The notes: a model not told the origin generated them from the letters alone. DNA of 64,000 nt from Bacteroidales bacterium (GCA_030523765.1 JAUNHX010000009.1:20916-84915); one strand, 5' to 3'; numbered from the stretch's first letter, positions 46,550 to 57,496 are shown. Program-made: numbers and translations.

Positions 46550-46828
46550 TTATTTTTTACCTTTGTCTTTTGATCCGGCATGGCCGCGGAAGATACGGGT
46601 GGGAGCGAACTCACCGAGCTTGTGTCCAACCATATTTTCGGTAACATAGACGGGGATGAACTTGTTGCCGTTGTGGACAGCGATGGTCTGACCGACGAAG
46701 TCGGGCGAGATCATAGAGGCTCTGGACCATGTTTTGATAGTAACCTTCTTATTCGACTGTTGTGCCTCGATTACTCGTTTTTCCAGTTTGTGGAAAATAT
46801 ACGGACCTTTCTTTAATGAACGACTCAT
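46550..46828 (-). CDS. rpsS: Ribosomal protein S19
   Basis: Small-subunit head protein partnering S13. The 92-residue sequence starts '[19 protein letters not shown]' and carries '[46 protein letters not shown]'. Confidence 0.98.
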   Translation of the reverse strand: MSRSLKKGPYIFHKLEKRVIEAQQSNKKVTIKTWSRASMISPDFVGQTIAVHNGNKFIPVYVTENMVGHKLGEFAPTRIFRGHAGSKDKGKK

Positions 46829-46853
46829 CTTTTCTCTTTTACTTTAATCGTTA

Positions 46854-47678
46854 TTATTTCTTTCTTCTTTCTACAATGTACTTGCTCGACTGTTTCTTAG
46901 GAGCGCGAGTCTTGTAGCCCTTAGCGGGAATACCCTTGCGGCTGCGAGGATGACCACCAGTCTGACGGCCTTCACCACCACCCATGGGGTGATCGACAGG
47001 ATTCATGACGACACCGCGGTTGCGAGGACGACGACCAAGCCAACGGTTGCGACCAGCTTTACCACCTACCTCGAGGTTGTGCTCGGGGTTGGAAACGATA
47101 CCGATGGTAGCACGGCAGCTTTGAAGGATCATGCGCATCTCACCCGAAGGCATTTTGATGATGGCATACTTCTCGTCGCGCGACATTAGCTGAGCGTAGG
47201 CACCAGCCGAACGAACCATCTTGGCACCCTGGCCAGGACGGAGCTCGATGTTGTGGATAAGGGTACCGAAAGGAATTTCGGCGAGGGTGAGGGTGTTGCC
47301 CACTTCGGGAGCGACGCCTTTACCCGACATAATGGATTGACCGACTTTGAGGCCTTGAGGGCAGAGGATGTAACGTTTTTCACCGTCAGCATACTGTACC
47401 AAAGCGATACGGCTGGTGCGGTTAGGATCGTACTCGATAGTCTTCACGACAGCGGGGATACCGTCCTTTTCGCGTTTGAAATCGATGAAACGATAGAGTT
47501 TCTTGTGGCCACCGCCAATATAGCGCATGGTCATCTTACCCTGATTGTTACGGCCGCCCGATTTGCGATAACCGTATACAAGACTCTTTTCAGGCTTGTT
47601 GGTCGTGATATCGTCATTGCTTACAAGCACTTTGTGACGCTGACCTGGGGTAGTCGGTTTAATTTTCTTTAAAGCCAT
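46854..47678 (-). CDS. rplB: Ribosomal protein L2
   Basis: Conserved large-subunit protein needed for subunit joining and peptidyl transfer. The 274-residue sequence contains '[31 protein letters not shown]' and '[35 protein letters not shown]' with the essential histidine region. It lies 25 bp before rpsS and 78 bp after rplW. Confidence 0.98.
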   Translation of the reverse strand: MALKKIKPTTPGQRHKVLVSNDDITTNKPEKSLVYGYRKSGGRNNQGKMTMRYIGGGHKKLYRFIDFKREKDGIPAVVKTIEYDPNRTSRIALVQYADGEKRYILCPQGLKVGQSIMSGKGVAPEVGNTLTLAEIPFGTLIHNIELRPGQGAKMVRSAGAYAQLMSRDEKYAIIKMPSGEMRMILQSCRATIGIVSNPEHNLEVGGKAGRNRWLGRRPRNRGVVMNPVDHPMGGGEGRQTGGHPRSRKGIPAKGYKTRAPKKQSSKYIVERRKK

Positions 47679-47756
47679 TTCTTTGTTTACTTCTTTTTAT
47701 CAGTTTATCAGTTTATCTGACTACTATTGTGATTAACTATTTATGATCTTAATCTA

Positions 47757-48107
47757 TTAGATGTTGCTGTAGAAATCGATGGTATCGCCAGCAGCAAGAG
47801 TCACGATAGCTTTCTTGAAGGCGTTGGTACGGCCCTGGAGGAAGCCCGATTTGGTGTAGCGGCTCTTGTTCTTGCCTGCGTAGTTCATCGTGTTGACATC
47901 GACCACTTTTACGTTGTAGAATTTCTCTACAGCGTTTTTGATTTCGATTTTGTTAGCGCGTTTGTCAACCACGAAACCATAGCGATTATGGGCCTCCTGT
48001 TCGGATTTGCCCTTCTTACGCTGGATGCGGGTGAGCTTGGGAGCTGCAGCAGCCTCGGTAAGTCTCGTCATCTTTTCGCTGATCAGCGGTTTTACTATAA
48101 TGTTCAT
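47757..48107 (-). CDS. rplW: Ribosomal protein L23
   Basis: Tunnel-exit protein that docks trigger factor and SRP. The 116-residue sequence begins 'MNIIVKPLISEKMTRL' and has 'YGFVVDKRANKIEIKNAVEKFYNVKVVDVNTMNYAGK'. A short insert at residues 20-38 distinguishes it from E. coli L23 and is usual in Bacteroidota. Confidence 0.96.
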   Translation of the reverse strand: MNIIVKPLISEKMTRLTEAAAAPKLTRIQRKKGKSEQEAHNRYGFVVDKRANKIEIKNAVEKFYNVKVVDVNTMNYAGKNKSRYTKSGFLQGRTNAFKKAIVTLAAGDTIDFYSNI

Positions 48108-48143
48108 CGTGTTAAAAATTCTTAATCTAAGTTACACTAACGT

Positions 48144-48776
48144 TTATTTTGTTGCCAATACGCGGCTAATTTCAGCAATTGAACCCTCAGAAACGACGAT
48201 ATTGGTTGCGTTCATTATATCGTAAGTATTTAACTGCGATACATTTACAACCTTTACGTTCTTCAGATTACGAGCAGACAAAGATACGAATTTATTTTGA
48301 TTCTCCAGCACAAAAAGTGATTTTTTATCATTCACCTTAAGATTGTTGAGGATCTTAATCATCTCTTTGGTCTTGGGTTCTTGCATGGTGAAGTTCTCAA
48401 CCACGGTCATGTTGTTCTCAGCAACTTTGGTGCTGAGGGCACTGCGGCGAGCAAGGCGTTTCACTTTGATATTGAGTTTGAAACGATAGTCGCGGGGTTT
48501 AGGACCGAACACGCGAGCACCACCAACGAATACGGGGCTGTTGATATCGCCCGAGCGAGCGCCGCCGGTGCCTTTCTGGCGTTTAAGTTTGCGGGTCGAG
48601 CCCGAGATTTCAGAGCGTTCTTTGCTCTTATGGGTACCCTGACGCTGGTCAGCGAGGTACTGTTTGACATCGAGGTACAACGCATGCTGGTTGGGCTCGA
48701 TGGCGAAGATAGAATCGTCGAGAGTGATGGTTCTACCGGTTTCGCTTCCGTTGATGTTATAGATTTTTAACTCCAT
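48144..48776 (-). CDS. rplD: Ribosomal protein L4
   Basis: Large-subunit tunnel protein; in E. coli it also represses the S10 operon. The 210-residue sequence contains '[53 protein letters not shown]', the tunnel loop. Its start overlaps the rplC end by 10 bp. Confidence 0.97.
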   Translation of the reverse strand: MELKIYNINGSETGRTITLDDSIFAIEPNQHALYLDVKQYLADQRQGTHKSKERSEISGSTRKLKRQKGTGGARSGDINSPVFVGGARVFGPKPRDYRFKLNIKVKRLARRSALSTKVAENNMTVVENFTMQEPKTKEMIKILNNLKVNDKKSLFVLENQNKFVSLSARNLKNVKVVNVSQLNTYDIMNATNIVVSEGSIAEISRVLATK

Positions 48777-49396
48777 CTTTCAAGTTTTAAGATTGAACCT
48801 TTGGGTCCCGGTACAGAACCTTTAACAATAATCAAATTTTTCTCAGGGATAATCTTAACCACCTGCAGGTTCTGCACCTTGCAACGATGGTTACCCTTTT
48901 GGCCGGCCATACGCATGCCCTTGAACACGCGCGAAGGATAGGACGAAGCACCTACCGAACCAGGAGCGCGGAGACGGTCGTGCTGGCCGTGAGTCACATC
49001 ACCAACACCGCCGAAGCCGTGGCGGGTAACAACACCCTGGAAGCCTTTACCCTTAGAGGTACCGACAACGTCGACATACTCACCCTCGGTGAAAACATCA
49101 ACTGTCAAAACTTCACCAAATTTCTTTTTGTGACCATCCTCGAAGCGAGTAAACTCAGCGAGATAACGCTTGGGGGTGGTGTTTGCTTTTGCAAAGTGGC
49201 CACGCATAGGCTTACTGGTGCGCGATTCTTTCTGCTCGCCAAAGCCCAACTGGATGGCACTATAACCGTCTTTTTCAACGGTCTTAACTTGTGTTACAAC
49301 ACAAGGACCAGCTTCAACAACAGTGCACGGAATCTGTTTTCCGTCGGCATCAAAAAGACTGGTCATTCCGATTTTTTTACCTAATAATCCTGACAT
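48767..49396 (-). CDS. rplC: Ribosomal protein L3
   Basis: Assembly-initiating protein close to the peptidyl transferase centre. The 209-residue sequence shows '[30 protein letters not shown]', '[57 protein letters not shown]'. It lies 63 bp after rpsJ. Confidence 0.98.
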   Translation of the reverse strand: MSGLLGKKIGMTSLFDADGKQIPCTVVEAGPCVVTQVKTVEKDGYSAIQLGFGEQKESRTSKPMRGHFAKANTTPKRYLAEFTRFEDGHKKKFGEVLTVDVFTEGEYVDVVGTSKGKGFQGVVTRHGFGGVGDVTHGQHDRLRAPGSVGASSYPSRVFKGMRMAGQKGNHRCKVQNLQVVKIIPEKNLIIVKGSVPGPKGSILKLERWS

Positions 49397-49459
49397 TTCT
49401 TTTTTTTGGATTGATTTGAGTTAATTCAGCTTATACTAACATACATTGGCTGAAGAGTT

Positions 49460-49768
49460 TCACACTTTGATTTCCACTTCCACACCGCTGGGAAGTTCCA
49501 GTTTCATCAGCGCATCGATGGTCTTAGCACGATCATTGAGTTCAATGTCGAGCAGACGTTTGTACGAGCTGAGTTCGAACTGTTCGCGGCTCTTCTTGTT
49601 GACGAAAGTCGAGCGGTTCACAGTGAAAATCTTTTTGTTCGTCGGCAGTGGGATAGGCCCATTGACAACTGCGCCCGTCATTTTGACGGTCTTTACGATC
49701 TTCTCGGCCGATTTGTCGACCAAGTTGTGATCATAAGATTTCAGTTTGATTCTAATTCTTTGACTCAC
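49460..49768 (-). CDS. rpsJ: Ribosomal protein S10
   Basis: Small-subunit head protein, also the partner of NusB in antitermination. The 102-residue sequence has '[50 protein letters not shown]'. It directly follows fusA (17-bp gap); there is no tuf gene between them, as is common in Bacteroidota. Confidence 0.98.
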   Translation of the reverse strand: MSQRIRIKLKSYDHNLVDKSAEKIVKTVKMTGAVVNGPIPLPTNKKIFTVNRSTFVNKKSREQFELSSYKRLLDIELNDRAKTIDALMKLELPSGVEVEIKV

Positions 49769-49785
49769 GGTTAATTGAATTGATA

Positions 49786-51876
49786 TTAATAATTATATTT
49801 GTTCTTCAATATAGATTCTTGCATATCGTGTGACACTTCGGCATAGTGACTAAACTCCATAGTGGAGTTGGCACGACCCGAGGTAATGGTACGTAAGGCA
49901 GTAACATAACCGAACATACGTTCCAAGGGCACCTTAGCATGAACTGCCTGCACTCCTACTTTGGCGGTAATGTTCTCAAGCACTCCACGACGACGGTTCA
50001 AATCGCCCGTCACATCGCCTACATAGGCATCTGGGGTAAGCACCTCCAACTTCATAATGGGTTCGAGTAAAACAGGATTGGCCTTACGGCAAGCCGTCTT
50101 GAAACCAATCTTGGCACAAACCTCAAACGAAAGTTGGTCGCTATCCACTGGGTGGAACGATCCATCGATAACGCGAACCTTCATACTATCGAGAGGATAG
50201 CCTGCCAATACACCATTGACCATTGCCTCTTTGAAACCTTTCTCAATAGCAGGCATATACTCCTTAGGAATATTACCACCGCGCACTTCGTTGATGAACT
50301 GTAAACCCGAAACGCCTTCATCGGCAGGACCGATCTCGAAGAGGATATCGGCAAACTTGCCTTTACCACCCGTCTGTTTCTTGTAAATCTCGTGATGCTG
50401 TACCGTCGTTTTGATAGCCTCTTTGTAAGCCACCTCAGGACGACCTTGGTTGACAGCCACACCAAACTCACGACGCAGACGATCGAGGATGATATCAAGA
50501 TGCAACTCGCCCATACCACTGATGAGGGTCTGACCTGAAACCTCATCGGTCTTCACCTGGAAGGTAGGATCCTCCTCGGCCAACTTAGCCAATGCATTGT
50601 CCAATTTATCGATATCGGCAGTGCTCTGAGGTTCAACAGCGATACTGATCACAGGATCGGGAAATTTCATCGATTCAAGTACGATGGGATGACGCTCATC
50701 GCAGAGCGTTTGACCCGTCTTGATATCTTTGAATCCTACAGCAGCTCCAATATCGCCCGCCTCGATAAAATCGAGGGGGTTCTGCTTGTTGGAATGCATC
50801 TGCATGATACGGCTGATACGTTCCTTCTTGCCAGTGTTTGCATTATAAACGTAACTGCCGCTCTCCAATCGACCACTATATACGCGGAAGAAGCAGAGAC
50901 GTCCCACATAAGGATCGGTAGCAATCTTGAATGCCAATGCCGAGAAGGGGGCCTTAGCATCGATAGGACGGCTTTCAGGCTTTTCGGTCTTGGGATTGAT
51001 GCCATCAACCTCGTTGACATCAAGCGGACTGGGAAGGAAGGCAGCCACTGCATCGAGCAGCGACTGTACACCTTTGTTCTTGAATGCCGAACCACACATT
51101 ACAGGGACAATCTTCATAGCTAGGGTAGCCTTACGGATTTCAGCCACAATCTCCTCTTCAGTGATGGAGTCGGGATTATCGAAGAACTTCATCATCAGTT
51201 CCTCGTTTTCCTCGGCCACACCCTCGATAAGACGCTGACGATATTCAGCCACCGTCTCCTTTAGATCTTCAGGCATAGGAACCTCGTAGAAATCCATTCC
51301 GTTCGAGGCTTCGTCCCAAATAAGTGCCTTATTGCTAATCAGATTCACCACACCCTTGTAAAGATCTTCTTGCCCAATGGGGATTTCGATAGGGATGGGG
51401 TTAGCACCCAAACGATCCTTGATTTGGCCTACCACGTTGAAGAAATCGGCACCCGCACGATCCATCTTGTTGACGAAAGCAATACGAGGCACACGATATT
51501 TATCAGCCTGACGCCATACCGTTTCACTCTGAGGTTCGACACCACCTACAGCGCAGAAGATAGCAATAGCGCCATCCAGTACGCGCAACGAACGTTCCAC
51601 TTCGACAGTAAAATCGACGTGACCCGGAGTATCGATGATATTGAGTTTATAACGGTTGTCTTTCCAATCCCAGAACACAGTGGTAGCAGCCGAGGTAATG
51701 GTGATACCTCGTTCCTGTTCCTGCACCATCCAGTCCATAGTAGCCGACCCTTCGTGAGTTTCACCGAGCTTGTAGTTCTTGCCGGTATAGAAGAGTATGC
51801 GTTCCGTCGTCGTAGTTTTGCCTGCGTCGATGTGGGCCATGATGCCGATGTTACGCGTGTAGTGGAGATCAGACAT
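49786..51876 (-). CDS. fusA: Elongation factor G
   Basis: GTPase driving ribosomal translocation. The 696-residue protein carries G1 '[15 protein letters not shown]', G2 '[12 protein letters not shown]', G3 'DTPGHVDFT' and G4 '[10 protein letters not shown]', followed by domains II to V, ending with '[27 protein letters not shown]'. It sits between rpsG and rpsJ, joining the str and S10 gene groups. Confidence 0.98.
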   Translation of the reverse strand: MSDLHYTRNIGIMAHIDAGKTTTTERILFYTGKNYKLGETHEGSATMDWMVQEQERGITITSAATTVFWDWKDNRYKLNIIDTPGHVDFTVEVERSLRVLDGAIAIFCAVGGVEPQSETVWRQADKYRVPRIAFVNKMDRAGADFFNVVGQIKDRLGANPIPIEIPIGQEDLYKGVVNLISNKALIWDEASNGMDFYEVPMPEDLKETVAEYRQRLIEGVAEENEELMMKFFDNPDSITEEEIVAEIRKATLAMKIVPVMCGSAFKNKGVQSLLDAVAAFLPSPLDVNEVDGINPKTEKPESRPIDAKAPFSALAFKIATDPYVGRLCFFRVYSGRLESGSYVYNANTGKKERISRIMQMHSNKQNPLDFIEAGDIGAAVGFKDIKTGQTLCDERHPIVLESMKFPDPVISIAVEPQSTADIDKLDNALAKLAEEDPTFQVKTDEVSGQTLISGMGELHLDIILDRLRREFGVAVNQGRPEVAYKEAIKTTVQHHEIYKKQTGGKGKFADILFEIGPADEGVSGLQFINEVRGGNIPKEYMPAIEKGFKEAMVNGVLAGYPLDSMKVRVIDGSFHPVDSDQLSFEVCAKIGFKTACRKANPVLLEPIMKLEVLTPDAYVGDVTGDLNRRRGVLENITAKVGVQAVHAKVPLERMFGYVTALRTITSGRANSTMEFSHYAEVSHDMQESILKNKYNY

Positions 51877-51941
51877 TGAGCGTTGAAGTGTTGTGTAGTT
51901 TAATGATATGCTTTAATTAAATGTATTCTATATATAATACG

Positions 51942-52409
51942 TTACGAACGGAAGTGAGCAAATGCCTTGTTAGCATCAGCCATACGGTGGATATCCTCTT
52001 TACGTTTGAATGCAGCACCTTCTTCCTTGTAGGCAGCCTGGATCTCAGCTGCGAGCTTGAGAGCCATGGTTTTCTCGCTACGTTTGCGGCTGAAGCCGAT
52101 GAGGTTCTTCATACCGATGCTCTGCTTACGTGCAGGAGGAATATCGGTAGGAATCTGGAAGGTAGCACCACCAATACGGCGGCTGCGAACCTCTACAGAA
52201 GGAGTAACGTTGGCCAGAGCCTTTTTCCAAACTTCAAGACCGTCTTCCTTGGTACGGTCGGCCACTACGTCGATAGCCTCGTAGAAAATCTTATAAGCGA
52301 TGGTTTTCTTGCCACCCATCATAAGATTGTTGACGAACTTGGTAACGAGTACGTCATTGTATTTAGGATCGGGAAGGATGATTCTCTTCTTAGGTTTTGC
52401 TTTTCTCAT
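51942..52409 (-). CDS. rpsG: Ribosomal protein S7
   Basis: Head-assembly protein at the E/P-site side. The 155-residue sequence contains '[32 protein letters not shown]' and '[33 protein letters not shown]'. It lies 37 bp after rpsL. Confidence 0.98.
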   Translation of the reverse strand: MRKAKPKKRIILPDPKYNDVLVTKFVNNLMMGGKKTIAYKIFYEAIDVVADRTKEDGLEVWKKALANVTPSVEVRSRRIGGATFQIPTDIPPARKQSIGMKNLIGFSRKRSEKTMALKLAAEIQAAYKEEGAAFKRKEDIHRMADANKAFAHFRS

Positions 52410-52446
52410 TTCTAACTAATCAAGCTAATGTTCTACAAATAATTTA

Positions 52447-52830
52447 TTATTTAGCAGCGGCTTTGGGGCGTTTAGCACCATATTTGGAACGACGCTGGCG
52501 ACGACCGTCAACACCCGAAGTATCGAGAGCACCACGGATGATATGATAACGAACACCAGGAAGGTCCTTTACACGGCCTCCACGGATCATCACGATGGAG
52601 TGCTCCTGCAAGTTGTGGCCCTCACCGGGGATGTAAGCATTGACCTCTTTTTGGTTGGTCAGGCGAACACGTGCCACCTTACGCATAGCCGAGTTAGGCT
52701 TTTTAGGGGTGGTAGTATACACACGGGTGCAAACGCCGCGGCGCTGCGGGCAGGAGTCTAATGCGGGAGACTTGCTCTTGTACTCCATCTTCTGACGTCC
52801 TTTGCGAACTAATTGTTGAATTGTTGGCAT
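52447..52830 (-). CDS. rpsL: Ribosomal protein S12
   Basis: Decoding-centre protein that affects fidelity and streptomycin binding. The 127-residue sequence has '[14 protein letters not shown]', '[57 protein letters not shown]'. The usual sensitive-type lysines are present. It is the first gene of the cluster; no rpoBC lies upstream in this window. Confidence 0.98.
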   Translation of the reverse strand: MPTIQQLVRKGRQKMEYKSKSPALDSCPQRRGVCTRVYTTTPKKPNSAMRKVARVRLTNQKEVNAYIPGEGHNLQEHSIVMIRGGRVKDLPGVRYHIIRGALDTSGVDGRRQRRSKYGAKRPKAAAK

Positions 52831-52911
52831 CTTTTAAATAGCTTATATATTCTTTATTATTAATAACTTCCGTCTATTATTATGGGCATATTTCACCCAC
52901 AAATCGGAATG

Positions 52912-52942
52912 CAAAAGTACACACATTTTCCATACTGACAAA
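52912..52942 (-). promoter_or_regulatory. Strong Bacteroidota promoter of the str-S10-spc-alpha cluster
   Basis: On the minus strand TTTG (52942-52939), 19 bp, then TACTTTTG (52919-52912): a full match to both elements and to the spacing. Transcription would start near 52905 and give a leader of about 75 nt before rpsL. Confidence 0.85.
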
Positions 52943-53317
52943 ACGTTCCACAAAAAACTGTTCTTAAAATTTCTTAAAATCTTTTGGACAATATGATTTA
53001 GTGCATTTTACATCTATGTTAAAATCTAAAATCAGGACCCTAAAACAAAAGGAAATTTGCCCTGTTTTTTGCCTTCTCGAGAGGAGTTTTCAACAATTTG
53101 AACCTTAGTTGTTGATAACATTTCTTAAAATATCTGTATCGTACTAATTATATGTATTTTACACCATATGCTAGTACCTCAAACAGCAAATTTGGAATCA
53201 ACCTCTCCCCCACCCTATCGCTAGTGACACCACACATCATTTCTTATGATGTCAATTAAAAAAAATAATAGTGAGTAGGACAAGAACAATTAATATCACC
53301 ATCCCATTATAATAGAA
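52943..53317. other. Intergenic region without recognised genes
   Basis: AT-rich stretch between the ribosomal promoter and the lipoprotein-gene terminator. It has one TTATCAACA word (53110-53118, minus strand). No frame with coding character was found. Confidence 0.5.
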
Positions 53318-53350
53318 AGGAGGGTTGTTCCACTTCAACACAACCCTCCT
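53318..53350 (-). terminator. Terminator of the lipoprotein gene cluster
   Basis: AGGAGGGTTGT (53318-53328) pairs perfectly with ACAACCCTCCT (53340-53350). On the minus strand it is followed by TTTCTATTATAAT. It lies 31 bp after the stop of the last lipoprotein gene. Confidence 0.7.
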
Positions 53351-53380
53351 CCCGTTTAAGAATAATAACAGAGGATGCCC

Positions 53381-53875
53381 TTACTGAGCAACAGCCACAT
53401 TATTAACAGTGCCCTTCATATGGACAGTCACATTGAGATCGGTAACTGTTGTCTCATAATCGATTGCGCCATTCCAGCTCATCTTACCATTATCCAGTTG
53501 GGTAGTGCAAGTAGGAATCTTCACAGGGACATTCAGTTCTGTAAGGCCAGTCATCTGAGTAACAATCTCTGGCAATCCATCAACAGCAACCGTAACGGTG
53601 CAATCGTTGATTACCAATTCGCCATCGTCGTTCACATAGCCCGTCGTATTGTACAAGCCACTAATCAGCACTTCGCCCTCTTCACCTACAGTGGTGATAA
53701 CGAGTGTTCCTTCCTCCACTTTCTGCTTGTTGAACGACATGCCCAAGGCTGTAGCCGTAACATCGAACGAAGCCGTGAGGTTATATGTTCCCACATAATC
53801 CTCGGCAGGATTTTTTTTGCAGCCTGTAAGGGTTAGCAGGCAGCAAGCAACTAAAGTTATAAGAATCTTTTTCAT
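53381..53875 (-). CDS. Small lipoprotein of a tandem family (copy A)
   Basis: A 164-residue protein with a lipoprotein signal peptide ('CCLLTLTGC', Cys 19). The mature part starts 'KKNPAEDYVGTYNLTASFDV'. The middle 'GEEGEVLISGLYNTTGYVNDDGELVIN' is shared with its neighbours: Gly-Glu-Val, then an N-[TA]-TG-[YS]-V core. Beta strands dominate and no catalytic motif is visible. Anchoring in the outer or inner membrane is inferred from the lipobox. It is the fourth and last member of the row and is followed by a terminator. No named family recognised. Confidence 0.75.
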   Translation of the reverse strand: MKKILITLVACCLLTLTGCKKNPAEDYVGTYNLTASFDVTATALGMSFNKQKVEEGTLVITTVGEEGEVLISGLYNTTGYVNDDGELVINDCTVTVAVDGLPEIVTQMTGLTELNVPVKIPTCTTQLDNGKMSWNGAIDYETTVTDLNVTVHMKGTVNNVAVAQ

Positions 53876-53928
53876 ATGATAATGTTTTAAAACAATAAAA
53901 ACTAGTCGTCAAACATAGGTCAAAGCCT

Positions 53929-54366
53929 TCAGAACCGCACTGCCGTATGAGTTTGTGTGCCCGTATAATTCAGCACCAGCCCCATATTAAAGGTCAGTTC
54001 GAAGGAGACAGGAGTGGTCCACGTATAGTCTACACCTTGAATATCAACATCAGCCCCCTCATATGCGGTCTCGATAACCGCATCGGTCTGTTCTGTATGG
54101 ACATTGTAAGGATAGAAATGAAGTCCTTCACTATCAGCCCATCCAGTCAGCTTAAAAGCAGAGCACTCGGCTATCAACTCACCCTCTTTACCCTGTGCCG
54201 TTACGGTAAGGGTATCATCGGAAGTATAAACCACAGCGCCCAGCTCCTCAACAGCTATCTCGTAATGTAGTCGATAGTTACCCTCATAGTCCTCAGCATA
54301 ATTTCTATGACATGAGGAGATAAGCAGGGCAGCAACCATAAGGAGTATCAAACAAGGTGCTTTCAT
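53929..54366 (-). CDS. Small lipoprotein of a tandem family (copy B)
   Basis: A 145-residue protein with lipobox 'LLISSC'. The mature start 'HRNYAEDYEGNYRLHYEIAVEEL' matches the other copies (AE-x-Y-x-G-x-Y). The later 'GKEGELIAECSAFKLTGWADSEGLHFYP' is a diverged version of the shared core. It is the most divergent of the four. It is co-oriented, 53 bp before copy A and 25 bp after copy C. Confidence 0.7.
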   Translation of the reverse strand: MKAPCLILLMVAALLISSCHRNYAEDYEGNYRLHYEIAVEELGAVVYTSDDTLTVTAQGKEGELIAECSAFKLTGWADSEGLHFYPYNVHTEQTDAVIETAYEGADVDIQGVDYTWTTPVSFELTFNMGLVLNYTGTQTHTAVRF

Positions 54367-54391
54367 CGGATTGGTGTATTAATAACAGAAA

Positions 54392-54925
54392 CTAATCGGT
54401 ATAATAATCATCGTAATAATAGTCGTCATCGTCACTACTTACGTAGGTAGCCCTAAAGGATACTGTAGCTGAGACGATATCATAATTACGAAGTGATGAT
54501 TCCACCGAGGCGGTCCAATCGATCCTACTGAAACTCCCCTGATGTCTAGCAACGCTATGTATCAGCACCAAATTAGCCTCCATATCGGGGAGCGTAGCCG
54601 ATTCCAATTCAACATAGCAAGAAGAGGGATCAAGGTGTAGATAGCCCTCCTTATCTACATAGCCCGTAGTATTGATCAAGCCTTCCGTATATACCTCACC
54701 TTCATCGCCTTCCTGGCACAGATACATCCCGCCACTTTGTGAGGCCCAAACAGCATGATCTACACCATTAGCATCGCGAAGCACCGCATTCAGATCGGCC
54801 GTCACATTGTAATAACCCACATACGATTCAGCCAATGTATCGTCAGTACAACCCGACATTAGAAATAGCATTGGCAGCAAGAACCACAGGAGTGGTCGAC
54901 GAGTAAAAAACAGTTGTTTCATCAT
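54392..54925 (-). CDS. Small lipoprotein of a tandem family (copy C), acidic tyrosine tail
   Basis: A 177-residue protein with signal 'LLWFLLPMLFLMSGC'. The mature part begins 'TDDTLAESYVGYYNVTADLNAVL' and contains 'GDEGEVYTEGLINTTGYVDKEGYLHLDPSS', very like copy D. It ends in an Asp/Tyr-rich tail 'SSDDDDYYYDDYYTD', not found in the other copies, which might bind metal or a partner. A -7 element lies upstream at 54998-55005. Confidence 0.72.
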   Translation of the reverse strand: MMKQLFFTRRPLLWFLLPMLFLMSGCTDDTLAESYVGYYNVTADLNAVLRDANGVDHAVWASQSGGMYLCQEGDEGEVYTEGLINTTGYVDKEGYLHLDPSSCYVELESATLPDMEANLVLIHSVARHQGSFSRIDWTASVESSLRNYDIVSATVSFRATYVSSDDDDYYYDDYYTD

Positions 54926-54997
54926 TATTTCCTTTTGTTGTTCTATTGTATTGTTTATCTTCTTATTTGGTTATCACCTTTAGATGATTTCCGAATG

Positions 54998-55005
54998 CAA
55001 AGATA
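54998..55005 (-). promoter_or_regulatory. -7 element upstream of lipoprotein copy C
   Basis: TATCTTTG on the minus strand matches TAnnTTTG and is 73 bp before the start codon. The -33 element is not clear. It would drive copies C, B and A. Confidence 0.5.
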
Positions 55006-55185
55006 GTAAAAAAGATGAAAGGAAAAACCGAAAAGGGGAAATATTTTTCACCCCTTTTCGGGAAAAACCACCAATATCAGCAATAAAATACTGACTGATA
55101 ATACAATATATATTTGCCAAAACACAATAGGTTTGGCACAAATAAAGGCTCAACTCAAAGCCTTAGCATAAAAACAATGTATTGT

Positions 55186-55656
55186 TTATTCTGCTAGCAA
55201 AGCTTCGCCTTTGAACGAAATCTTCGTATCCGAGAAGGTAAAATCGTCAGTATAAGATTCGCCAGCCGTTGCTGTCCACTGCAGATTGCCAGCATTCAAG
55301 GTAGCGTCACCATGTTGGAGCGTCAGATGTGCATCTACACCAAAACCAAAGGGCAAATCGTACGTAACATCAAAGGAACTAGGATCAAGATGCATCACAT
55401 CCTCCTTGTCAACGCTTCCTGTAGCATTGATGATACCACTTAATTTCACATTGCCCTCATCACCATCAAGGGCAATTGTCAGATTACCCGAAATGGTATC
55501 AGTCATAGGGAATTGTTGACCTGTAGGCATTTCAACAGTCGACGTAGCAATCACCGTCATATTATAAGTACCTTGAAATTGTTCGGCATGATTTTTGGCA
55601 CAGCCCACCATCATCATAGCAGCTGCAAGCAGCAGTACGAAGTAACTTTTCTTCAT
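55186..55656 (-). CDS. Small lipoprotein of a tandem family (copy D)
   Basis: A 156-residue protein with lipobox 'MMMVGC'. The mature start is 'AKNHAEQFQGTYNMTVIATSTVEM' and the core 'GDEGNVKLSGIINATGSVDKEDVMHLDPSSFDVTYDLPFGFGVDAHLTL' aligns with copy C over about 40 residues. Predicted all-beta. It lies 82 bp downstream of the Ig-like lipoprotein gene and may share its transcript. A 260-bp gap with a promoter separates it from copy C. Confidence 0.75.
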   Translation of the reverse strand: MKKSYFVLLLAAAMMMVGCAKNHAEQFQGTYNMTVIATSTVEMPTGQQFPMTDTISGNLTIALDGDEGNVKLSGIINATGSVDKEDVMHLDPSSFDVTYDLPFGFGVDAHLTLQHGDATLNAGNLQWTATAGESYTDDFTFSDTKISFKGEALLAE

Positions 55657-55738
55657 GTTTTATTCTTTTGTTAAACTGATACAATAATAAATAGATAACG
55701 TAGTTTCGAAAATCCTATTATGTAGCCACACAAAAATA

Positions 55739-57451
55739 TTATTCCACCACCCAAGTCTCTTCGAAGTCCCAGTTAGCTCTTACCTCGATGCTCTTTTCAT
55801 AATAAAGCACCCGTTCCGACTGGCGTCTTTGTAGGTAATCGCCTCTATCCCAACGATGATTGTCATTCTCATCGACAATAATGCGTAACCTATAGGTGGC
55901 AGGCTTCAGATGGGGAAACAGTAACAGTTTGTCACCCACAGCCTCTCTTTTCAAAGTAACCATACCTTTGTCATCCAACAATTCGCAGATGAGTGACGAA
56001 GGCATATTCGACCGTAGCTGCAGCCGAATATTGCCATAATCTTTCTCCTCACTAAGGGTAGTCTGGAATAATAAGCTGTCGTTGCCCCTATCCCAAATAT
56101 CTTTCACCTTGTTGGGCAACAGTTTCAACTCGTAGCTTTGGCCTTGTGCCAAAGCAAACAAACTATCGCCCATCAGTATCGCCTTCAATCCCGCACTATC
56201 TATCAGCAAATCCATCGGATGGAACACCGAATCGACATCCCTGCAAATCACTGCCCCCATCACTCGCTCTCCCGCCTCTTGCAAGGGGGCCGAGAAGAGG
56301 AATGCAGCAGTATCGAAATAATGCAACTTGGAACTAAAAAGAGGCTTGGCCTTCAGCGTAACGGAGGCATTGCCCACACGCATCTTGGTCATCTTAGAGG
56401 AGCGCTTCATTTTCAGCGTATCGTTCAAACCCGAAGCATCAGAAAGTACCAACCGCATACTGTCGGCTGGATGCAGCATCCATATCAGTAGCGTATCGCG
56501 TGTGGTATTCAAACGAAATTCAATTGGCTGTCCCATCGCATCAAGTTTAGGCTGTTGCATCGGCATTGTTGTAGCAATTGTTGCCTGCCCCTTTTCAGTC
56601 ATCATATAGTTCAATACCCTTTGCTGCTCCGCCTCGGTGGCAAACATCAGCATCTTATGAATTGGCGTCTCCACTTGCTTCACCCTTGCTTTGGTTGAAT
56701 CAACACTAGCCGTATCTATGGGCTGAGGACGAAGAGTAGGGGTAACCGCACGCTCCAGGAAAGCCACAGCCTCACCCGCATCAAGGCGCATATTCTTGTT
56801 CTCATCCTCGACGGCCACAAGCCAATAGTTGTGAGGTTTCATATAGTCGAGATGGAATTGCCCACGTTTGTTGCAGCGCGTAATATAGGCAGGTTTTTCT
56901 TTGAACGCCATACTATCGGGCATTGCCTCATCATCGCGTACCTCATAGGCTGCCACCGTCACAGTAGCCTCTCTTGGGTTCAGCGTCAACGCATCCACCA
57001 CCTCGCCTCGCAGTTCCATACTATCAAGACTCGATCCTGTAGAGAAAACATATGAAAAATCTGATAGAAGATTACCCTCATTGAAATCGGCCACAGCTTC
57101 CCTAAACTGGAAAAGATAGGTAGTATTGGGCTGCAACGAATCGCCTAACTTTACTACCACACTCTTGCCTTTCGTAGTCACTGTTGGTTTTGGAGAAATA
57201 GGGGGCGATACTAGCATATTGTTGTCAGCATCCTTCAGTACCACATATTCATCAAAAGCAATAGCAAACTGGCGATCAGAAAAAAAGGTCGACTGGTTGT
57301 TGGGGAGAGTGTTCACCACCACTGGGGGAGCCACATCCTTGGGGCCACCTGAAGGATAGCCTTGTTTAGCACAGCCATAAAGAGTCGCTATTAGCAGAAA
57401 TATCAACACAACTGAGTATCTAGAAAACCAATGAGAGCCTTTTCGTTGCAT
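55739..57451 (-). CDS. Ig-like domain lipoprotein
   Basis: A 570-residue protein with lipobox 'LYGC' and the mature start 'AKQGYPSGGPKDVAPPVVVNTLPNNQSTFFSDRQFAIAFDEYV', typical of Bacteroidota lipoproteins with an N-terminal SbsA-like Ig domain (Big_5). Further on come prealbumin-like segments ('GQFHLDYMKPHNYWLVAVEDENKNMRLDAGEAVAF') and a C-terminal 'PATYRLRIIVDENDNHRWDRGDYLQ'. These proteins sit in the envelope; their role is not settled, although relatives are often near motility or surface genes. It lies 45 bp after the 152-residue gene, so the two share a transcript. Confidence 0.8.
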   Translation of the reverse strand: MQRKGSHWFSRYSVVLIFLLIATLYGCAKQGYPSGGPKDVAPPVVVNTLPNNQSTFFSDRQFAIAFDEYVVLKDADNNMLVSPPISPKPTVTTKGKSVVVKLGDSLQPNTTYLFQFREAVADFNEGNLLSDFSYVFSTGSSLDSMELRGEVVDALTLNPREATVTVAAYEVRDDEAMPDSMAFKEKPAYITRCNKRGQFHLDYMKPHNYWLVAVEDENKNMRLDAGEAVAFLERAVTPTLRPQPIDTASVDSTKARVKQVETPIHKMLMFATEAEQQRVLNYMMTEKGQATIATTMPMQQPKLDAMGQPIEFRLNTTRDTLLIWMLHPADSMRLVLSDASGLNDTLKMKRSSKMTKMRVGNASVTLKAKPLFSSKLHYFDTAAFLFSAPLQEAGERVMGAVICRDVDSVFHPMDLLIDSAGLKAILMGDSLFALAQGQSYELKLLPNKVKDIWDRGNDSLLFQTTLSEEKDYGNIRLQLRSNMPSSLICELLDDKGMVTLKREAVGDKLLLFPHLKPATYRLRIIVDENDNHRWDRGDYLQRRQSERVLYYEKSIEVRANWDFEETWVVE

Positions 57452-57496
57452 CGGAAGATGGATTTGTTTTTTTCAATTACTTACAACCCGCTATGC

